Source: Bacillus sp. SB49
Lineage (GTDB): Bacteria > Bacillota > Bacilli > Bacillales > Halobacillaceae
Reading direction: 5' to 3'
Assembly (NCBI RefSeq): GCF_000469135.2
Contig: NZ_CP048117.1
Location: forward strand, 1,897,501 to 1,961,500
Length of the DNA: 64,000 bases
The translations under genes and the position numbers were made by a program. Shown here one piece after another: positions 35,121 through 44,197 of this stretch (position 1 is its first letter; each line of letters begins with the position of its first letter). Below the pieces are notes generated by a model. That model was not told where the DNA came from, made no database searches, and saw only the letters and a program-made list of their open reading frames with translations.

Positions 35121-35164
35121 TAGAATGCATCATATAAAACATAGATTTGGGAGGGAAAAACAAG

Positions 35165-38100
35165 GTGAAATCTATCCTTACTTACAAAAAGATTGTATGG
35201 GTGTTCATAGCGCTTCTCGTTTTCACGGGAATTTTCACTTATCTACAGCTTCCGAAAAGGGAAATTCCGGAGATCAACGTTAATGTAGCATCCATATCGA
35301 CTGTATATCCCGGGGCAACACCGGAAGAAGTGGAAAGGACCATCACGAATCCTGTGGAAGAAGAACTTCTTTCCATTGAAGGTGTCGATGAAGTAACTTC
35401 CGCCTCCACTGCCGGCTTCGGTTCTATAACCGTGACCCTGGCCGGGGATGCGGATCGAAACACGGTAAATTCGAAAATCAATCAAGCTGTATCAGACGTT
35501 TCCAGAAGTTTTCCTGACGAAGTTCAAGACCCTTCTATTAATACGGACGTATCCGGCTCAGCAGTGGCTTCTTATCATCTGCTCGCGGAAAATACAGAAA
35601 CTCTTTACGGTCTCCGCGATCAACTGAATGATTGGGAGGAAGAATTAACATCGATTAACGGTGTGGATTCCATTATGATTAAGGGCCTTCCGGATCAGAA
35701 GGTTTCCGTTTCTCTCGATAATGAGCAGCTCGAAGAGAATCAAATTCAACCGTTCAACGTTATTAGTACTATTCAGGAAGAAATCGGTCCTGCAGCCATT
35801 GGAACGGAAGAACAGGACAATGAAATCAAACAGCTCATTTTCAACAAATTTAAGAGCGTGGATGAGCTGAATGATCTTGGGGTCGGAACGAACGACCAGG
35901 GAGATTCCGTCACATTGTCAGATATAGGCTCCGTATCAGTGGCAAATGAGGATGCGGATGATTTAATTACTTATGATAGTCAATCGGCACTTTCGGTTAC
36001 GGTAATGGCCGATGAAGGAGTAAACATCTCCTCCGTTCAAGATCAAATTACTGAAAAGTTGGATACCTTGAAAGAAGAGCTTCCAAGCGAGATAACCGTC
36101 GATCGTTTTTATACACAAAGTACAATTATCGATGAAGTTTTTAATAACTTAATAACATCCCTTGCTATTTCATTCTTTGCAGTTATCGTCATCATGGTCT
36201 TGGGACTTCCATTGTCATCCGCCCTTTTGGTTGCTTTGGCCATCCCCATTTCCATTATCATCGGACTGATTCCGCTGCCTTATGCAGGGGTGGACCTCAA
36301 TCAAATATCCATAATTGGAATGATTATAGCCATTGGTATCCTTGTTGATGACGCCATTGTCGTTAACGATAACATTCAACGAAGATTCCAGCTTGGAGAC
36401 GGGCCTTTGGAAGGAACTATTAAGGGTGTACAGGAAGTAGGTAAATCGATCATCACCTCTACGTTGATGATTATTTTCAGCTTCTTCCCGTTAACGTTCA
36501 TCTCTGGTTCAAACGGCGATTTCATACGTGCCCTTCCTTCTGTACTCATCTTTACCGTCATTGCTTCAACCTTTATCGCATTGACATTCATCCCAACTGT
36601 TCAATACGCAAGACAACGGAACAGTAAGAAGAAGACGAAAGCGAAGACGGGACTGCTTGGCGGCCTGTTCAATGGTATGGAGAAAGTTTATGCAGACAAA
36701 ATCCTTCCGAAAACAACGAAGAAACCATGGTTAACGACCATATCCGGTCTTGTCCTTTGTCTGCTGCTTGCTTTATTGGCTATCAAAATTCCATTTGAGT
36801 TCTTCCCGGCAGCCGACCGCCAGGAAGTTACCATTTCCATCGAGAATCAGCAGGGTACACCTCTCGAGGAGACAAAAAATCAGCTGCAATCTATGGAAGA
36901 ATACTTGGAAAGCAAGGATGAAAATATTACAGAAACGGCTGTTTATGCCGGATCCGGCCTTCCTAATATCTTTAATTCGGGTCTTCAGCGTTCTGGAGAA
37001 AATACCGGACAGCTGCTCGTTCGTATTGACAGAGAAAAAACGAGCGCATCCGATTTTATTAAGGAATGGGAAGAACCTTTAAGAGAAGAATTTCCAGATT
37101 CTGAAATATTCCTGGAAACGATTGTATCCGGACCACCTCCTTCTCCACCAGTTCAAGTGAAGATTCAAGGGCCGGAGCTTTCCCCACTTGTCGAGGAAGC
37201 GAAAAAAGCACGGGACCTGCTTTCGGATGTTGAAGGTGCAGAAATCGCGACCGTCAATGCTGGTGAAGGACAGTCCTTTATTGAATATAATCCGGATCGT
37301 GAATTACTCAAAGATAATAACATCACGATCGATCAAGTCACATCGCTCATCCAACTGGCAAATACCGGCGTGCCGCTTGGTACTTTCGACAATGGCGTGG
37401 AGCGTCTTCCAATAGAAGTGAAAATTGATGACGGAGTGGCGAACGGCGTCGACTTAAGTGCACTTTCCATTGCCGGAAACACGGCAGGCCAATCCGGACC
37501 TCCGGAAACTATATCTCTTGAAGACGCGATTTCTACCGAAGAGGTTGAACAAATCGGAGTAATTCCCCACCTTGACGGTACGAGGACGATTACCATCGAG
37601 GCCTATCCGGAGGAAGGAAAGGATCAAACGTTCTCTGCTGGAGCAGAAGACGTGATCGCAAAAATCAAAAAGGAACTTCCGGAGAACTATTCCCTCGTTG
37701 AAACAGGTGAATCAGATGCTACAACAGACTTCTTCGTGGAAGTCGCTAAATTGTTTGTTATCGTCTTGTTCCTTATTTACTTGACGATTGCTATCCAGTT
37801 CAATTCCCTGTTGATGCCGCTGCTTATTACAGGAACGGTATTCTTGGCGATTACAGGTGCCATCGTAGGACTGTTTGTATCCGGTGAACCATTGAGCTTC
37901 CTTGCAGTTCTCGGTATTGTTTCTTTATCTGGAATCGTAGTAAGGAACTCGGTCATTCTGGTCGAATTCATCGAGCAGAACATTGAAAGGTATGGTTCTA
38001 GAAGGGAAGCCGCCATCGAGGCAGGAAGGGCAAGAATACGCCCGATTGTTCTGACGTCCCTCACATCGATCGCTGCTCTTGTGCCGATTATCATTACAGG

Positions 38101-38233
38101 AGACGTATTGTTTAAACCACTCGCGATATCGATTGTCTCGGGTCTGTTGTTCTCGACCATACTAACCTTGTTGCTTGTTCCATCTTTCTATTTGATTATT
38201 GCAAAGGTCACGAAAAGAAAGACAGCAGAATAA
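35165..38233 (+). CDS. RND superfamily efflux permease (SwrC/YerP-like)
   Basis: 1022-aa proton-driven exporter with the usual twofold design: one N-terminal span, a large outer loop, six spans around 330-490, then a second span near 525, a second loop and spans near 850-1010. Conserved proton-relay acids occur in GIMIAIGILVDDAIVVNDNI. It resembles the single-component RND pumps of Bacillus (SwrC exports surfactin). No membrane-fusion or regulator gene is adjacent. GTG at 35165 has GGGAGGG nine bases upstream; the TTG at 35147 precedes that site and is rejected. Confidence 0.92.
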   Translation: MKSILTYKKIVWVFIALLVFTGIFTYLQLPKREIPEINVNVASISTVYPGATPEEVERTITNPVEEELLSIEGVDEVTSASTAGFGSITVTLAGDADRNTVNSKINQAVSDVSRSFPDEVQDPSINTDVSGSAVASYHLLAENTETLYGLRDQLNDWEEELTSINGVDSIMIKGLPDQKVSVSLDNEQLEENQIQPFNVISTIQEEIGPAAIGTEEQDNEIKQLIFNKFKSVDELNDLGVGTNDQGDSVTLSDIGSVSVANEDADDLITYDSQSALSVTVMADEGVNISSVQDQITEKLDTLKEELPSEITVDRFYTQSTIIDEVFNNLITSLAISFFAVIVIMVLGLPLSSALLVALAIPISIIIGLIPLPYAGVDLNQISIIGMIIAIGILVDDAIVVNDNIQRRFQLGDGPLEGTIKGVQEVGKSIITSTLMIIFSFFPLTFISGSNGDFIRALPSVLIFTVIASTFIALTFIPTVQYARQRNSKKKTKAKTGLLGGLFNGMEKVYADKILPKTTKKPWLTTISGLVLCLLLALLAIKIPFEFFPAADRQEVTISIENQQGTPLEETKNQLQSMEEYLESKDENITETAVYAGSGLPNIFNSGLQRSGENTGQLLVRIDREKTSASDFIKEWEEPLREEFPDSEIFLETIVSGPPPSPPVQVKIQGPELSPLVEEAKKARDLLSDVEGAEIATVNAGEGQSFIEYNPDRELLKDNNITIDQVTSLIQLANTGVPLGTFDNGVERLPIEVKIDDGVANGVDLSALSIAGNTAGQSGPPETISLEDAISTEEVEQIGVIPHLDGTRTITIEAYPEEGKDQTFSAGAEDVIAKIKKELPENYSLVETGESDATTDFFVEVAKLFVIVLFLIYLTIAIQFNSLLMPLLITGTVFLAITGAIVGLFVSGEPLSFLAVLGIVSLSGIVVRNSVILVEFIEQNIERYGSRREAAIEAGRARIRPIVLTSLTSIAALVPIIITGDVLFKPLAISIVSGLLFSTILTLLLVPSFYLIIAKVTKRKTAE

Positions 38234-38237
38234 AATG

Positions 38238-38267
38238 AAAAGAAGCTCCCGTCCGGGAGCTTCTTTT
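38238..38267. terminator. Bidirectional terminator between RND gene and yppE
   Basis: Thirteen-bp perfect stem AAAAGAAGCTCCC/GGGAGCTTCTTTT, 4-base loop; T tracts on both strands. Confidence 0.9.
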
Positions 38268-38272
38268 ACATC

Positions 38273-38623
38273 TCAATCCATATCTGAAAGGAGCATATCC
38301 AGTACATAATGAGAAGACTGGTACAATTCTTTATACCTTTTCCTCTCGACATCCAAATAATAGCTGTGCAAAATAATCATTTCGACATTCTCGTGGGTGG
38401 ATTTCACCTGATTAGGATGAACTGAGGAATTACGGTTTTTAACGAATGCTTCCGCGGCCGCCATCCAATTGCTGGTAAGATCAAACAGAGGTGCGGTTTC
38501 TTTCTTAACCATTTGAAAAAATTCGTGGCTCCTTCGATCGACAGGCCCTTCTGTGTTGAGGAACTTTTGGTGAAGTTGGTCGATCATCTCTTTCATTTCT
38601 TCTGTATACGTTCTTATTGACAT
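38273..38623 (-). CDS. yppE: YppE family protein (DUF1798)
   Basis: 116-aa helical-bundle protein of unknown function. Sequences YTEEMKEMIDQLHQKF, DLTSNWMAAAEAFVKNR and EMIILHSYYLDVERKRYKE fit the YppE family. Its place near recU-ponA matches B. subtilis. The ATG at 38623 has AAGGTGA upstream and is preferred over 38632. About 55 bp after the 88-aa gene, likely co-transcribed. Confidence 0.83.
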   Translation of the reverse strand: MSIRTYTEEMKEMIDQLHQKFLNTEGPVDRRSHEFFQMVKKETAPLFDLTSNWMAAAEAFVKNRNSSVHPNQVKSTHENVEMIILHSYYLDVERKRYKELYQSSHYVLDMLLSDMD

Positions 38624-38678
38624 AGGACTCACCTTTTTACATCTACTTTAGCACGGAAGATAATATAGAAGCAAAAAT

Positions 38679-38945
38679 TTAACCGACCGTCCTTTGTTTC
38701 GCTTCTTTAGCAGCTGAAAGAAGGTGTGCCCTTTGTAAAGCAGCGCCTGCACGCTGTCTGTTAACCGTCAACTGCATAACATCTTCCCTGACTTTCTCTA
38801 TGTCCTTCCGATGGGAGACCGTCATCGAAAAGACGATTTCATCCGTCTTCATAGACAGCCGGCGCTCCAGCAAGGCGAACTTATCACGGATGTTGGACAG
38901 CTGCTGTTCGAATTCGACCGGTGTGACGACCTGACTTTTTTTCAA
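38679..38945 (-). CDS. Hypothetical protein, 88 aa, coiled-coil-like
   Basis: I do not recognise the family. It is wholly helical by pattern: EFEQQLSNIRDKFALLERRL, then a VSHRKDIEKVREDVMQL heptad-like stretch and a basic Ala/Gln-rich C-terminus. TTG at 38945 follows AGGAGG by eight bases, a convincing start. Position next to yppE suggests one of the small ypp genes, but no homologue can be named. Confidence 0.65.
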   Translation of the reverse strand: MKKSQVVTPVEFEQQLSNIRDKFALLERRLSMKTDEIVFSMTVSHRKDIEKVREDVMQLTVNRQRAGAALQRAHLLSAAKEAKQRTVG

Positions 38946-38990
38946 AAGAATCTCCTCCTCATTTCTGGTAATAACATTTTCGCCAGGGAA

Positions 38991-39020
38991 TGCATAAGTC
39001 CTTCCCCGTTGACAAGACTA
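38991..39020 (+). promoter_or_regulatory. Possible forespore (SigF/SigG) promoter before the 30-aa gene
   Basis: TGCATA, 17 bases, then AAGACTA, compared with SigG-type TGNATA and CATACTA: good -35, two mismatches in the -10. Weak evidence. Confidence 0.25.
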
Positions 39021-39082
39021 GAACTAAAGCTACAAAACAAGCCACTATCACAAGACCCTTCGACACAAAGGAGGTCATGACC

Positions 39083-39175
39083 ATGGCGAAGAAAAAAGAT
39101 CAAAAAGCAAAGAAACCGACACCTGCCAAAACGGGAAACCCGAAGCTTGAGGGGGAGAATCGTCCGTCCACCTAA
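39083..39175 (+). CDS. Basic 30-aa peptide, possibly spore-associated
   Basis: Read directly: MAKKKDQKAKKPTPAK, then TGNPKLEGENRPST. AAAGGAGG lies eight bases before the ATG and a strong terminator follows the stop, so it is a real transcription unit. Lys/Pro-rich composition resembles minor small acid-soluble spore proteins, and a SigG-like promoter is faintly visible, but no named family is claimed. Confidence 0.7.
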   Translation: MAKKKDQKAKKPTPAKTGNPKLEGENRPST

Positions 39176-39183
39176 GACGTCAG

Positions 39184-39216
39184 AGCTGCTGCTATGCTAT
39201 AGCAGCAGCTTTTTTT
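39184..39216 (+). terminator. Terminator of the 30-aa gene
   Basis: Twelve-bp stem AGCTGCTGCTAT/ATAGCAGCAGCT, 3-base loop, then T7. The next 228 bp to recU hold no gene; an A/T-rich stretch probably contains the recU promoter. Confidence 0.9.
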
Positions 39217-39444
39217 CAACGATTCCCCCTTAAAACCTCAACCCTTGACGAATAAATTAGATGGGTTTCACGTTTGATGATTCCGGGTATAACATGCCGG
39301 TGCTCCCCAAAAAAGCTTGTCGGTTTTGTGAAAAAATGAAACTTTTTTGTTGTTCACACGTCTAACATATTTGAACCATTTTGATATATCCTTCGACCCT
39401 TATTTTTGTTATGATACTCTCATGGCTATAAGGAGGGATGGCGT

Positions 39445-40035
39445 TTGAATTATCCCAACGGGAAGCGCGCTATAAAGCATTCGCTCGCCCCAAAAGGTAA
39501 GACGAAGACAGATTTCAGCAACCGTGGGATGTCTTTGGAAGAGGATATTAATGTGACCAACGAGCACTACCTTGCGTCTCAGAAAGCCGTGGTCCATAAA
39601 AAACCGACACCGGTACAAATTGTAAATGTGGATTACCCGAAACGAAGCGCTGCCGTTATCAAAGAAGCATACTTTAAACAAGCTTCGACGACAGACTTCA
39701 ATGGAGTTTATCGCGGGAAATACATCGATTTTGAAGCGAAAGAGACGAAAAACAAAACGTCCTTTCCCTTAAGTAACGTACACCAGCATCAGATCGATCA
39801 TATGAAGGCGGTTCAACTTCACGGCGGCATCAGTTTTCTGATCGTCAAATTCACCCCTTTGGATGAGGTCTACCTCCTCCCTGCTCAAGATTTATTCGTT
39901 TATTGGGACGAGCAGTGGCAAGGAGGTCGCAAATCGATTCCCTACTCCTATATTAAACAAAAAGGAAGCTTGATTCCTTTCCGTTATCAGGCACGGGTCG
40001 ACTATGCTTCTGTACTCGATAAGCTCTATTTTTGA
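39445..40035 (+). CDS. recU: Holliday junction resolvase RecU
   Basis: Cleaves Holliday junctions in recombinational repair and chromosome segregation. Nuclease acids lie in [20 protein letters not shown]; the first segment [17 protein letters not shown] is family-typical, and [15 protein letters not shown] follows the active site. 196 aa. Start is TTG with AGGAGGG seven bases upstream. ponA begins 16 bp after, the conserved recU-ponA pair. Confidence 0.96.
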   Translation: MNYPNGKRAIKHSLAPKGKTKTDFSNRGMSLEEDINVTNEHYLASQKAVVHKKPTPVQIVNVDYPKRSAAVIKEAYFKQASTTDFNGVYRGKYIDFEAKETKNKTSFPLSNVHQHQIDHMKAVQLHGGISFLIVKFTPLDEVYLLPAQDLFVYWDEQWQGGRKSIPYSYIKQKGSLIPFRYQARVDYASVLDKLYF

Positions 40036-40051
40036 AATGGAGGAAAGATAA

Positions 40052-42706
40052 ATGTCCAACGACAGCCAATCGCGTTCAGCACGAAGAAAGCAAGCTCAAA
40101 GCACGAAAAAAGGAAAAAACAAGAAAACTGGAAAAGTAAAACGTATATTTATGATCCTCTTTACCATCGGCTTACTTCTGGCCCTCGGTGTAGGACTATT
40201 ATTCAGCTACTACATCGTCACAGCACCGGAACTCGATGCATCGAAATTATCCGTTCCTTTCTCTTCGAAAGTGTACGATCAAAATGATGAACTGGTTGCT
40301 GACCTTGCCAGCGATGAAAAAAGAACGAAAATTACTTATGACGATATTCCACAAGTCATGGAGGATGCGGTTCTTGCGACAGAAGACGTTCGCTTTTATG
40401 ACCATATGGGAATCGATTTCCGACGAATCGGAGGTGCCGTCATTGCGAACATAACCGGCGGCTTCGGAGCACAAGGTGCCAGTACTATAACCCAGCAGGT
40501 TGTCAAAGAGTCGTTCCTTTCCCAGGAGAAGACGCTTAAACGTAAAGTCCAAGAGCAGTACCTGGCAATAAAACTCGACCAGGAATACACAAAAGAAGAA
40601 ATTCTTGAAATGTACCTGAACAAGATCTATTACGGGGACGGAGCCTACGGTGTCGCGGTAGCGGCCGAAACTTACTTCGGCAAAAAAGACTTGAGCGAAC
40701 TCACGCTCCCGGAAGCCGCTCTGCTTGCAGGACTGCCTCAGCGTCCAAGCGGATATATGCCATACGATCATCCTGATTTGGCACAAAAACGAAAAAACAC
40801 CGTTCTCAGCCTGATGGTCCAGCACGGAAAGATCACCGAAGCGGAAGCCGAAGAAGCGCGTAACGTGAAGGTGGAAGATATGCTTGTCGAACGCCAGACG
40901 GAAAAAGCAACACCTTACCAGGCGTTCATCGACCGCGTGGAGGAAGAAGTACGAGAGAAAATGGATGGTGCGGAAATCTATGAGGATGGATTGAAAATCT
41001 ATACCACTCTTGATACCGACGCACAGGATAATGTCCAACAAATGCTGAGCAACGAAGGTCCAATCGCGTGGCCGGATGATGAACTTCAAACAAGCCTGGC
41101 AGTTACGGATACTAAGACCGGTGCGATCCGCGCCATCGGCGGGGGACGCAACTATCAGAAAGGCGGTTATAACTATGCAACAGATATCAATCGCCAGCCT
41201 GGGTCGACGTTCAAACCGATAACGGCTTACGGCCCTGCCATCGAATATGACAAGATCTCTACGTATCACCAAATTAAAGATGAGAAAACCGATTTCGGTA
41301 ACTGGAGCCCAAACAACTTCGATAATCAATTCCGCGGATGGGTTTCTGCCCGTTATGCTTTAAGCAGGTCCTTAAATATTCCGGCTATTAAAACCCTTCA
41401 GGAAGTAGGCGTCGGCAAAGGGCAGGACTTTGCGGAAGGATTAGGCATCGACTTCGGTGAAGATGGAATGGCCTTAAACGATGCAATCGGCGGCGGTAAT
41501 ACCGGCGTCAATCCGGTTCAACTTGCCGGTGCGTATGCCGCATTTGGTAACGAAGGTGTGTATAATGAGCCGTTCACGGTAAGAAAAGTAGAAGTTCCCG
41601 GAGAAGGGACTATTGACCTTACTCCAGAGCCGGAATCAGCGATGAGCAGCTACACTGCTTATATGATTTCAGACATGTTGAAAACGACCATGACAGAAGG
41701 TTCAGGGCGTGCCGCCAATATTTCCGGGCTCCCTGTAGCTGGTAAAACAGGAACCACCAACTTTGGTGATGTGGCACCTGACTCCTGGTTCAGCGGCTAT
41801 ACGACGAATTATACGATATCGATCTGGACCGGATACGGAGAGGATAATTCACGCGGATTGTCCGATGCTTCGAAAGATATTCCGAAGCAAATCTTTAAAC
41901 CACTGATGACCGAGTTGTCGCAAGGGGTGGAAACGAAAGACTTTAGTAAACCGGACACCGTTGTTTCCGTCGATGTAGAAGAAGGATCCAATCCTGCACG
42001 TCTTCCAAGTGCCTATACTCCGGAAAGCAGAATCGTGACCGAATTGTTCCACGTTGACAATCAGCCATCTAAAGTTAGTAAGACGTTCCAGAAACTGGAT
42101 TCCGTTAAAGGATTAGCTGGTAAATTCAATGAAGAAACAGGAAGCATTGATCTGAGTTGGAAATATGGAGATGCAGATGGAGTCACCTTCCGGGTCGCAG
42201 CATCCATTGACGGCGGAGAGAGCAGAGAACTTACGACTACCGGTGATACAAGTCTGGAGATCACCAATGTCAATCAAGGTTCAAGCTACGAATTCTCTGT
42301 TACCGCCATCAGCAGCGATGAGGATGCTCAAAACAGCGATCCTGCTACCGTCCGTGTCGATACCCCTGGTTCCAATGAAGAACCAGAAGAAGAAGCAGAA
42401 GAAGAACAGGACGAGTCGCAGGAAGAGAACACAGAAGAACAGCAGGAAGATGATCAACAGCAGGAAAACGAACAAGAAAATCAAGATCAAAATGAAGGCA
42501 GTGAAAACGGCCAAGGAAACGAGAGCGAAGACGGTTCAGATAGTAGTGATCAAGGAAGCAACGATCAAGGGAACGGCGGGCAAGGCGAAAATAATAACGG
42601 CTCAGACGAGCAGCAAACGCCGGAACCTCCTCAAGAGGAACCACCAGCTCAAGATCAACCGGCCGATCAGCCTGATCAACAGCCGCAGGAAGAACCTGCT
42701 GCCTAA
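40052..42706 (+). CDS. ponA: Penicillin-binding protein 1A/1B with FN3 domain and acidic tail
   Basis: Bifunctional peptidoglycan synthase. Basic cytoplasmic start, membrane anchor at about 31-53, GT51 domain with catalytic Glu111 in ATEDVRFYDHMG and the GASTITQQ block, then transpeptidase domain with Ser385 in PGSTFKP, SLN at SRSLN and KTG in AGKTGTTN. A fibronectin-III-like module (about 690-770) precedes a 110-residue tail rich in Glu, Gln, Asn, Asp and Pro. The tail lies outside the cell. B. subtilis PonA has a similar but less acidic C-terminal extension. Confidence 0.96.
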   Translation: MSNDSQSRSARRKQAQSTKKGKNKKTGKVKRIFMILFTIGLLLALGVGLLFSYYIVTAPELDASKLSVPFSSKVYDQNDELVADLASDEKRTKITYDDIPQVMEDAVLATEDVRFYDHMGIDFRRIGGAVIANITGGFGAQGASTITQQVVKESFLSQEKTLKRKVQEQYLAIKLDQEYTKEEILEMYLNKIYYGDGAYGVAVAAETYFGKKDLSELTLPEAALLAGLPQRPSGYMPYDHPDLAQKRKNTVLSLMVQHGKITEAEAEEARNVKVEDMLVERQTEKATPYQAFIDRVEEEVREKMDGAEIYEDGLKIYTTLDTDAQDNVQQMLSNEGPIAWPDDELQTSLAVTDTKTGAIRAIGGGRNYQKGGYNYATDINRQPGSTFKPITAYGPAIEYDKISTYHQIKDEKTDFGNWSPNNFDNQFRGWVSARYALSRSLNIPAIKTLQEVGVGKGQDFAEGLGIDFGEDGMALNDAIGGGNTGVNPVQLAGAYAAFGNEGVYNEPFTVRKVEVPGEGTIDLTPEPESAMSSYTAYMISDMLKTTMTEGSGRAANISGLPVAGKTGTTNFGDVAPDSWFSGYTTNYTISIWTGYGEDNSRGLSDASKDIPKQIFKPLMTELSQGVETKDFSKPDTVVSVDVEEGSNPARLPSAYTPESRIVTELFHVDNQPSKVSKTFQKLDSVKGLAGKFNEETGSIDLSWKYGDADGVTFRVAASIDGGESRELTTTGDTSLEITNVNQGSSYEFSVTAISSDEDAQNSDPATVRVDTPGSNEEPEEEAEEEQDESQEENTEEQQEDDQQQENEQENQDQNEGSENGQGNESEDGSDSSDQGSNDQGNGGQGENNNGSDEQQTPEPPQEEPPAQDQPADQPDQQPQEEPAA

Positions 42707-42707
42707 C

Positions 42708-42739
42708 AAAAAAACACCCTCATTCGAGGGTGTTTTTTT
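42708..42739. terminator. Bidirectional terminator between ponA and nth
   Basis: ACACCCTC/GAGGGTGT stem with loop ATTC; seven A before and seven T after. The last four codons of nth lie in it. Confidence 0.88.
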
Positions 42740-43394
42740 CATGTTGTGCTTTTTTACGCATACGCTTTTGACCTTCTCTACATAAATCCAGCAGAGGACA
42801 GGCTTCACAGTTCGGGCGTTGTGCTTTGCAGTGATAACGCCCGAAGAAAATCATCCGGTGATGGGTATCGCTCCATTCCTCTCTCGGAATTTTACGCATT
42901 AACGTCTTTTCCACTTCCAACACAGAATCCTTCCATCTGCAGATCCCAAGCCTTTTTGACACCCTTTCCACATGGGTATCGACAGCGATCGCAGGTTCCC
43001 CGAATGCGACGGATGCGACAACGTTCGCCGTTTTCCTTCCTACTCCCGCAAGACTTTCCAGCTCTTTTTGAGTAGGCGGTACTTGACCGTCAAACTGGAG
43101 GATGAGTGTTTCGGATAATTTCTTGATGTTTTTCGCTTTATTGCGGAACAGTCCAATCCTTTTTATATCGTCCTGCAGTTCTTCCAGGGAAACATCAATA
43201 TAATCTTTTGGTGTCTTGTATTTGGCAAACAACCCGGGAGTTACCTTGTTGACAAGGGCATCTGTGGCCTGTGCAGACAAAACGACAGCGACGAGCAGTT
43301 CAAACGGATTACTGTGATTCAGCTCACATTCCGCCTCCGGAAACATTTCTTCAAAGGTATCTAAACAGTAACGAATTTGTGTTTTATTCAGCAT
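42720..43394 (-). CDS. nth: Endonuclease III
   Basis: Glycosylase/AP lyase for oxidised pyrimidines. Helix-hairpin-helix LAGVGRKTANVVASVAF with catalytic Lys, and catalytic Asp in AVDTHVERVS. The 4Fe-4S cluster ligands are C-x6-C-x2-C-x5-C in the segment YHCKAQRPNCEACPLLDLC. 224 aa. Starts 8 bp after dnaD; the final residues NTLE are encoded in the terminator hairpin, so the C-tail may vary freely. Confidence 0.96.
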   Translation of the reverse strand: MLNKTQIRYCLDTFEEMFPEAECELNHSNPFELLVAVVLSAQATDALVNKVTPGLFAKYKTPKDYIDVSLEELQDDIKRIGLFRNKAKNIKKLSETLILQFDGQVPPTQKELESLAGVGRKTANVVASVAFGEPAIAVDTHVERVSKRLGICRWKDSVLEVEKTLMRKIPREEWSDTHHRMIFFGRYHCKAQRPNCEACPLLDLCREGQKRMRKKAQHEKNTLE

Positions 43395-43402
43395 AACGGT
43401 TC

Positions 43403-44098
43403 TTAAGAGTCCTCCTCCAACCAGTTATAATACAACGATATATCCTTTTTCTTACTTTCCTGCGGACGCGTCTGTCTTGGCTGCTGGCCCTGTCTGAACT
43501 GCTTTCCCTGCTCCCTCGCCTGTTCGACAGTCCGAATTCCTTTCCTGTTCCACTCTCTTAGAATACGGTCAATATATTTGAAGTTCAATTTACTCATCAA
43601 AACAGCTTCCCGAAGCGCGGCTTTAATCAGTGCGGGTGATTGTTTTTCTTCATCCAGCCATATATTAATGGTTTCAATTTCAAATGGAGACAACGGCCTT
43701 CCAAACTCCTGTTCAAACAGCGGGAATATATTTTCATTGTAAGAAGCGGAACTACTCGTTTGGACTTCTCTCGTTACGGTGAAAAGTTTTTCAAACAGCG
43801 GTTCCATCGAGTAACTTTCATTCAAAACGTGATCGCTATGATTCTGTTCGATCGTCAGCATCCGTTTCTGGATAAGACTCCGCAATACTTTGGAACAGTC
43901 CTGAGCAGAAAGCGTGGAATGATCAGCTATTTCCTCGGGTGTAGGAAATCCGTTACCATCTGCACGGAAACGATGTATCTGCAACAAAATAACAAGTTCC
44001 GTTTCGCTTAAGTTCAGCTTCTTATAATGCATCAACAAATGCTTGGGAACGACCATTTGGTTGTCCATGATGTTTTGGAAGCTTTGGTATTTAGCCAA
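43403..44098 (-). CDS. dnaD: DNA replication initiation protein DnaD
   Basis: Loads helicase at the origin and restarts forks with DnaB/DnaI. N-terminal winged-helix domain to about residue 100 (YKKLNLSETELVILLQIHRF), then a DnaD/DnaB-like C-domain (FEQEFGRPLSPFEIETINIWL ... YIDRILREWNRKGI) and a Gln-rich linker ending YYNWLEEDS. TTG at 44098 with GGAGGG upstream gives 231 aa; the longer frame overlaps the asnS terminator. Confidence 0.94.
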   Translation of the reverse strand: MAKYQSFQNIMDNQMVVPKHLLMHYKKLNLSETELVILLQIHRFRADGNGFPTPEEIADHSTLSAQDCSKVLRSLIQKRMLTIEQNHSDHVLNESYSMEPLFEKLFTVTREVQTSSSASYNENIFPLFEQEFGRPLSPFEIETINIWLDEEKQSPALIKAALREAVLMSKLNFKYIDRILREWNRKGIRTVEQAREQGKQFRQGQQPRQTRPQESKKKDISLYYNWLEEDS

Positions 44099-44137
44099 AC
44101 AAATCCCTCCGATTTTTCGTATATACCTAAATGGAAT

Positions 44138-44173
44138 GAAAAACACCGATCCGCCAGAGGCGAGGCATCGGTG
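44138..44173 (-). terminator. Terminator between asnS and dnaD
   Basis: CACCGAT/ATCGGTG outer stem with GCC/GGC inside, then TTTTTC on the minus strand. dnaD-nth therefore need read-through or a promoter in 44099-44137. Confidence 0.78.
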
Positions 44174-44197
44174 CTTCTTCCACATTTCATGCAGTTC

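Noticed and set aside
39361-39444. Sigma-A promoter for recU
   Set aside because: TATGAT and GATACT are visible but no -35 lies at 16-18 bases; left uncalled.
40247-41329. Long minus-strand ORF (360 codons) inside ponA
   Set aside because: Antisense shadow of a well-supported PBP gene; no protein-like motifs or ribosome site.
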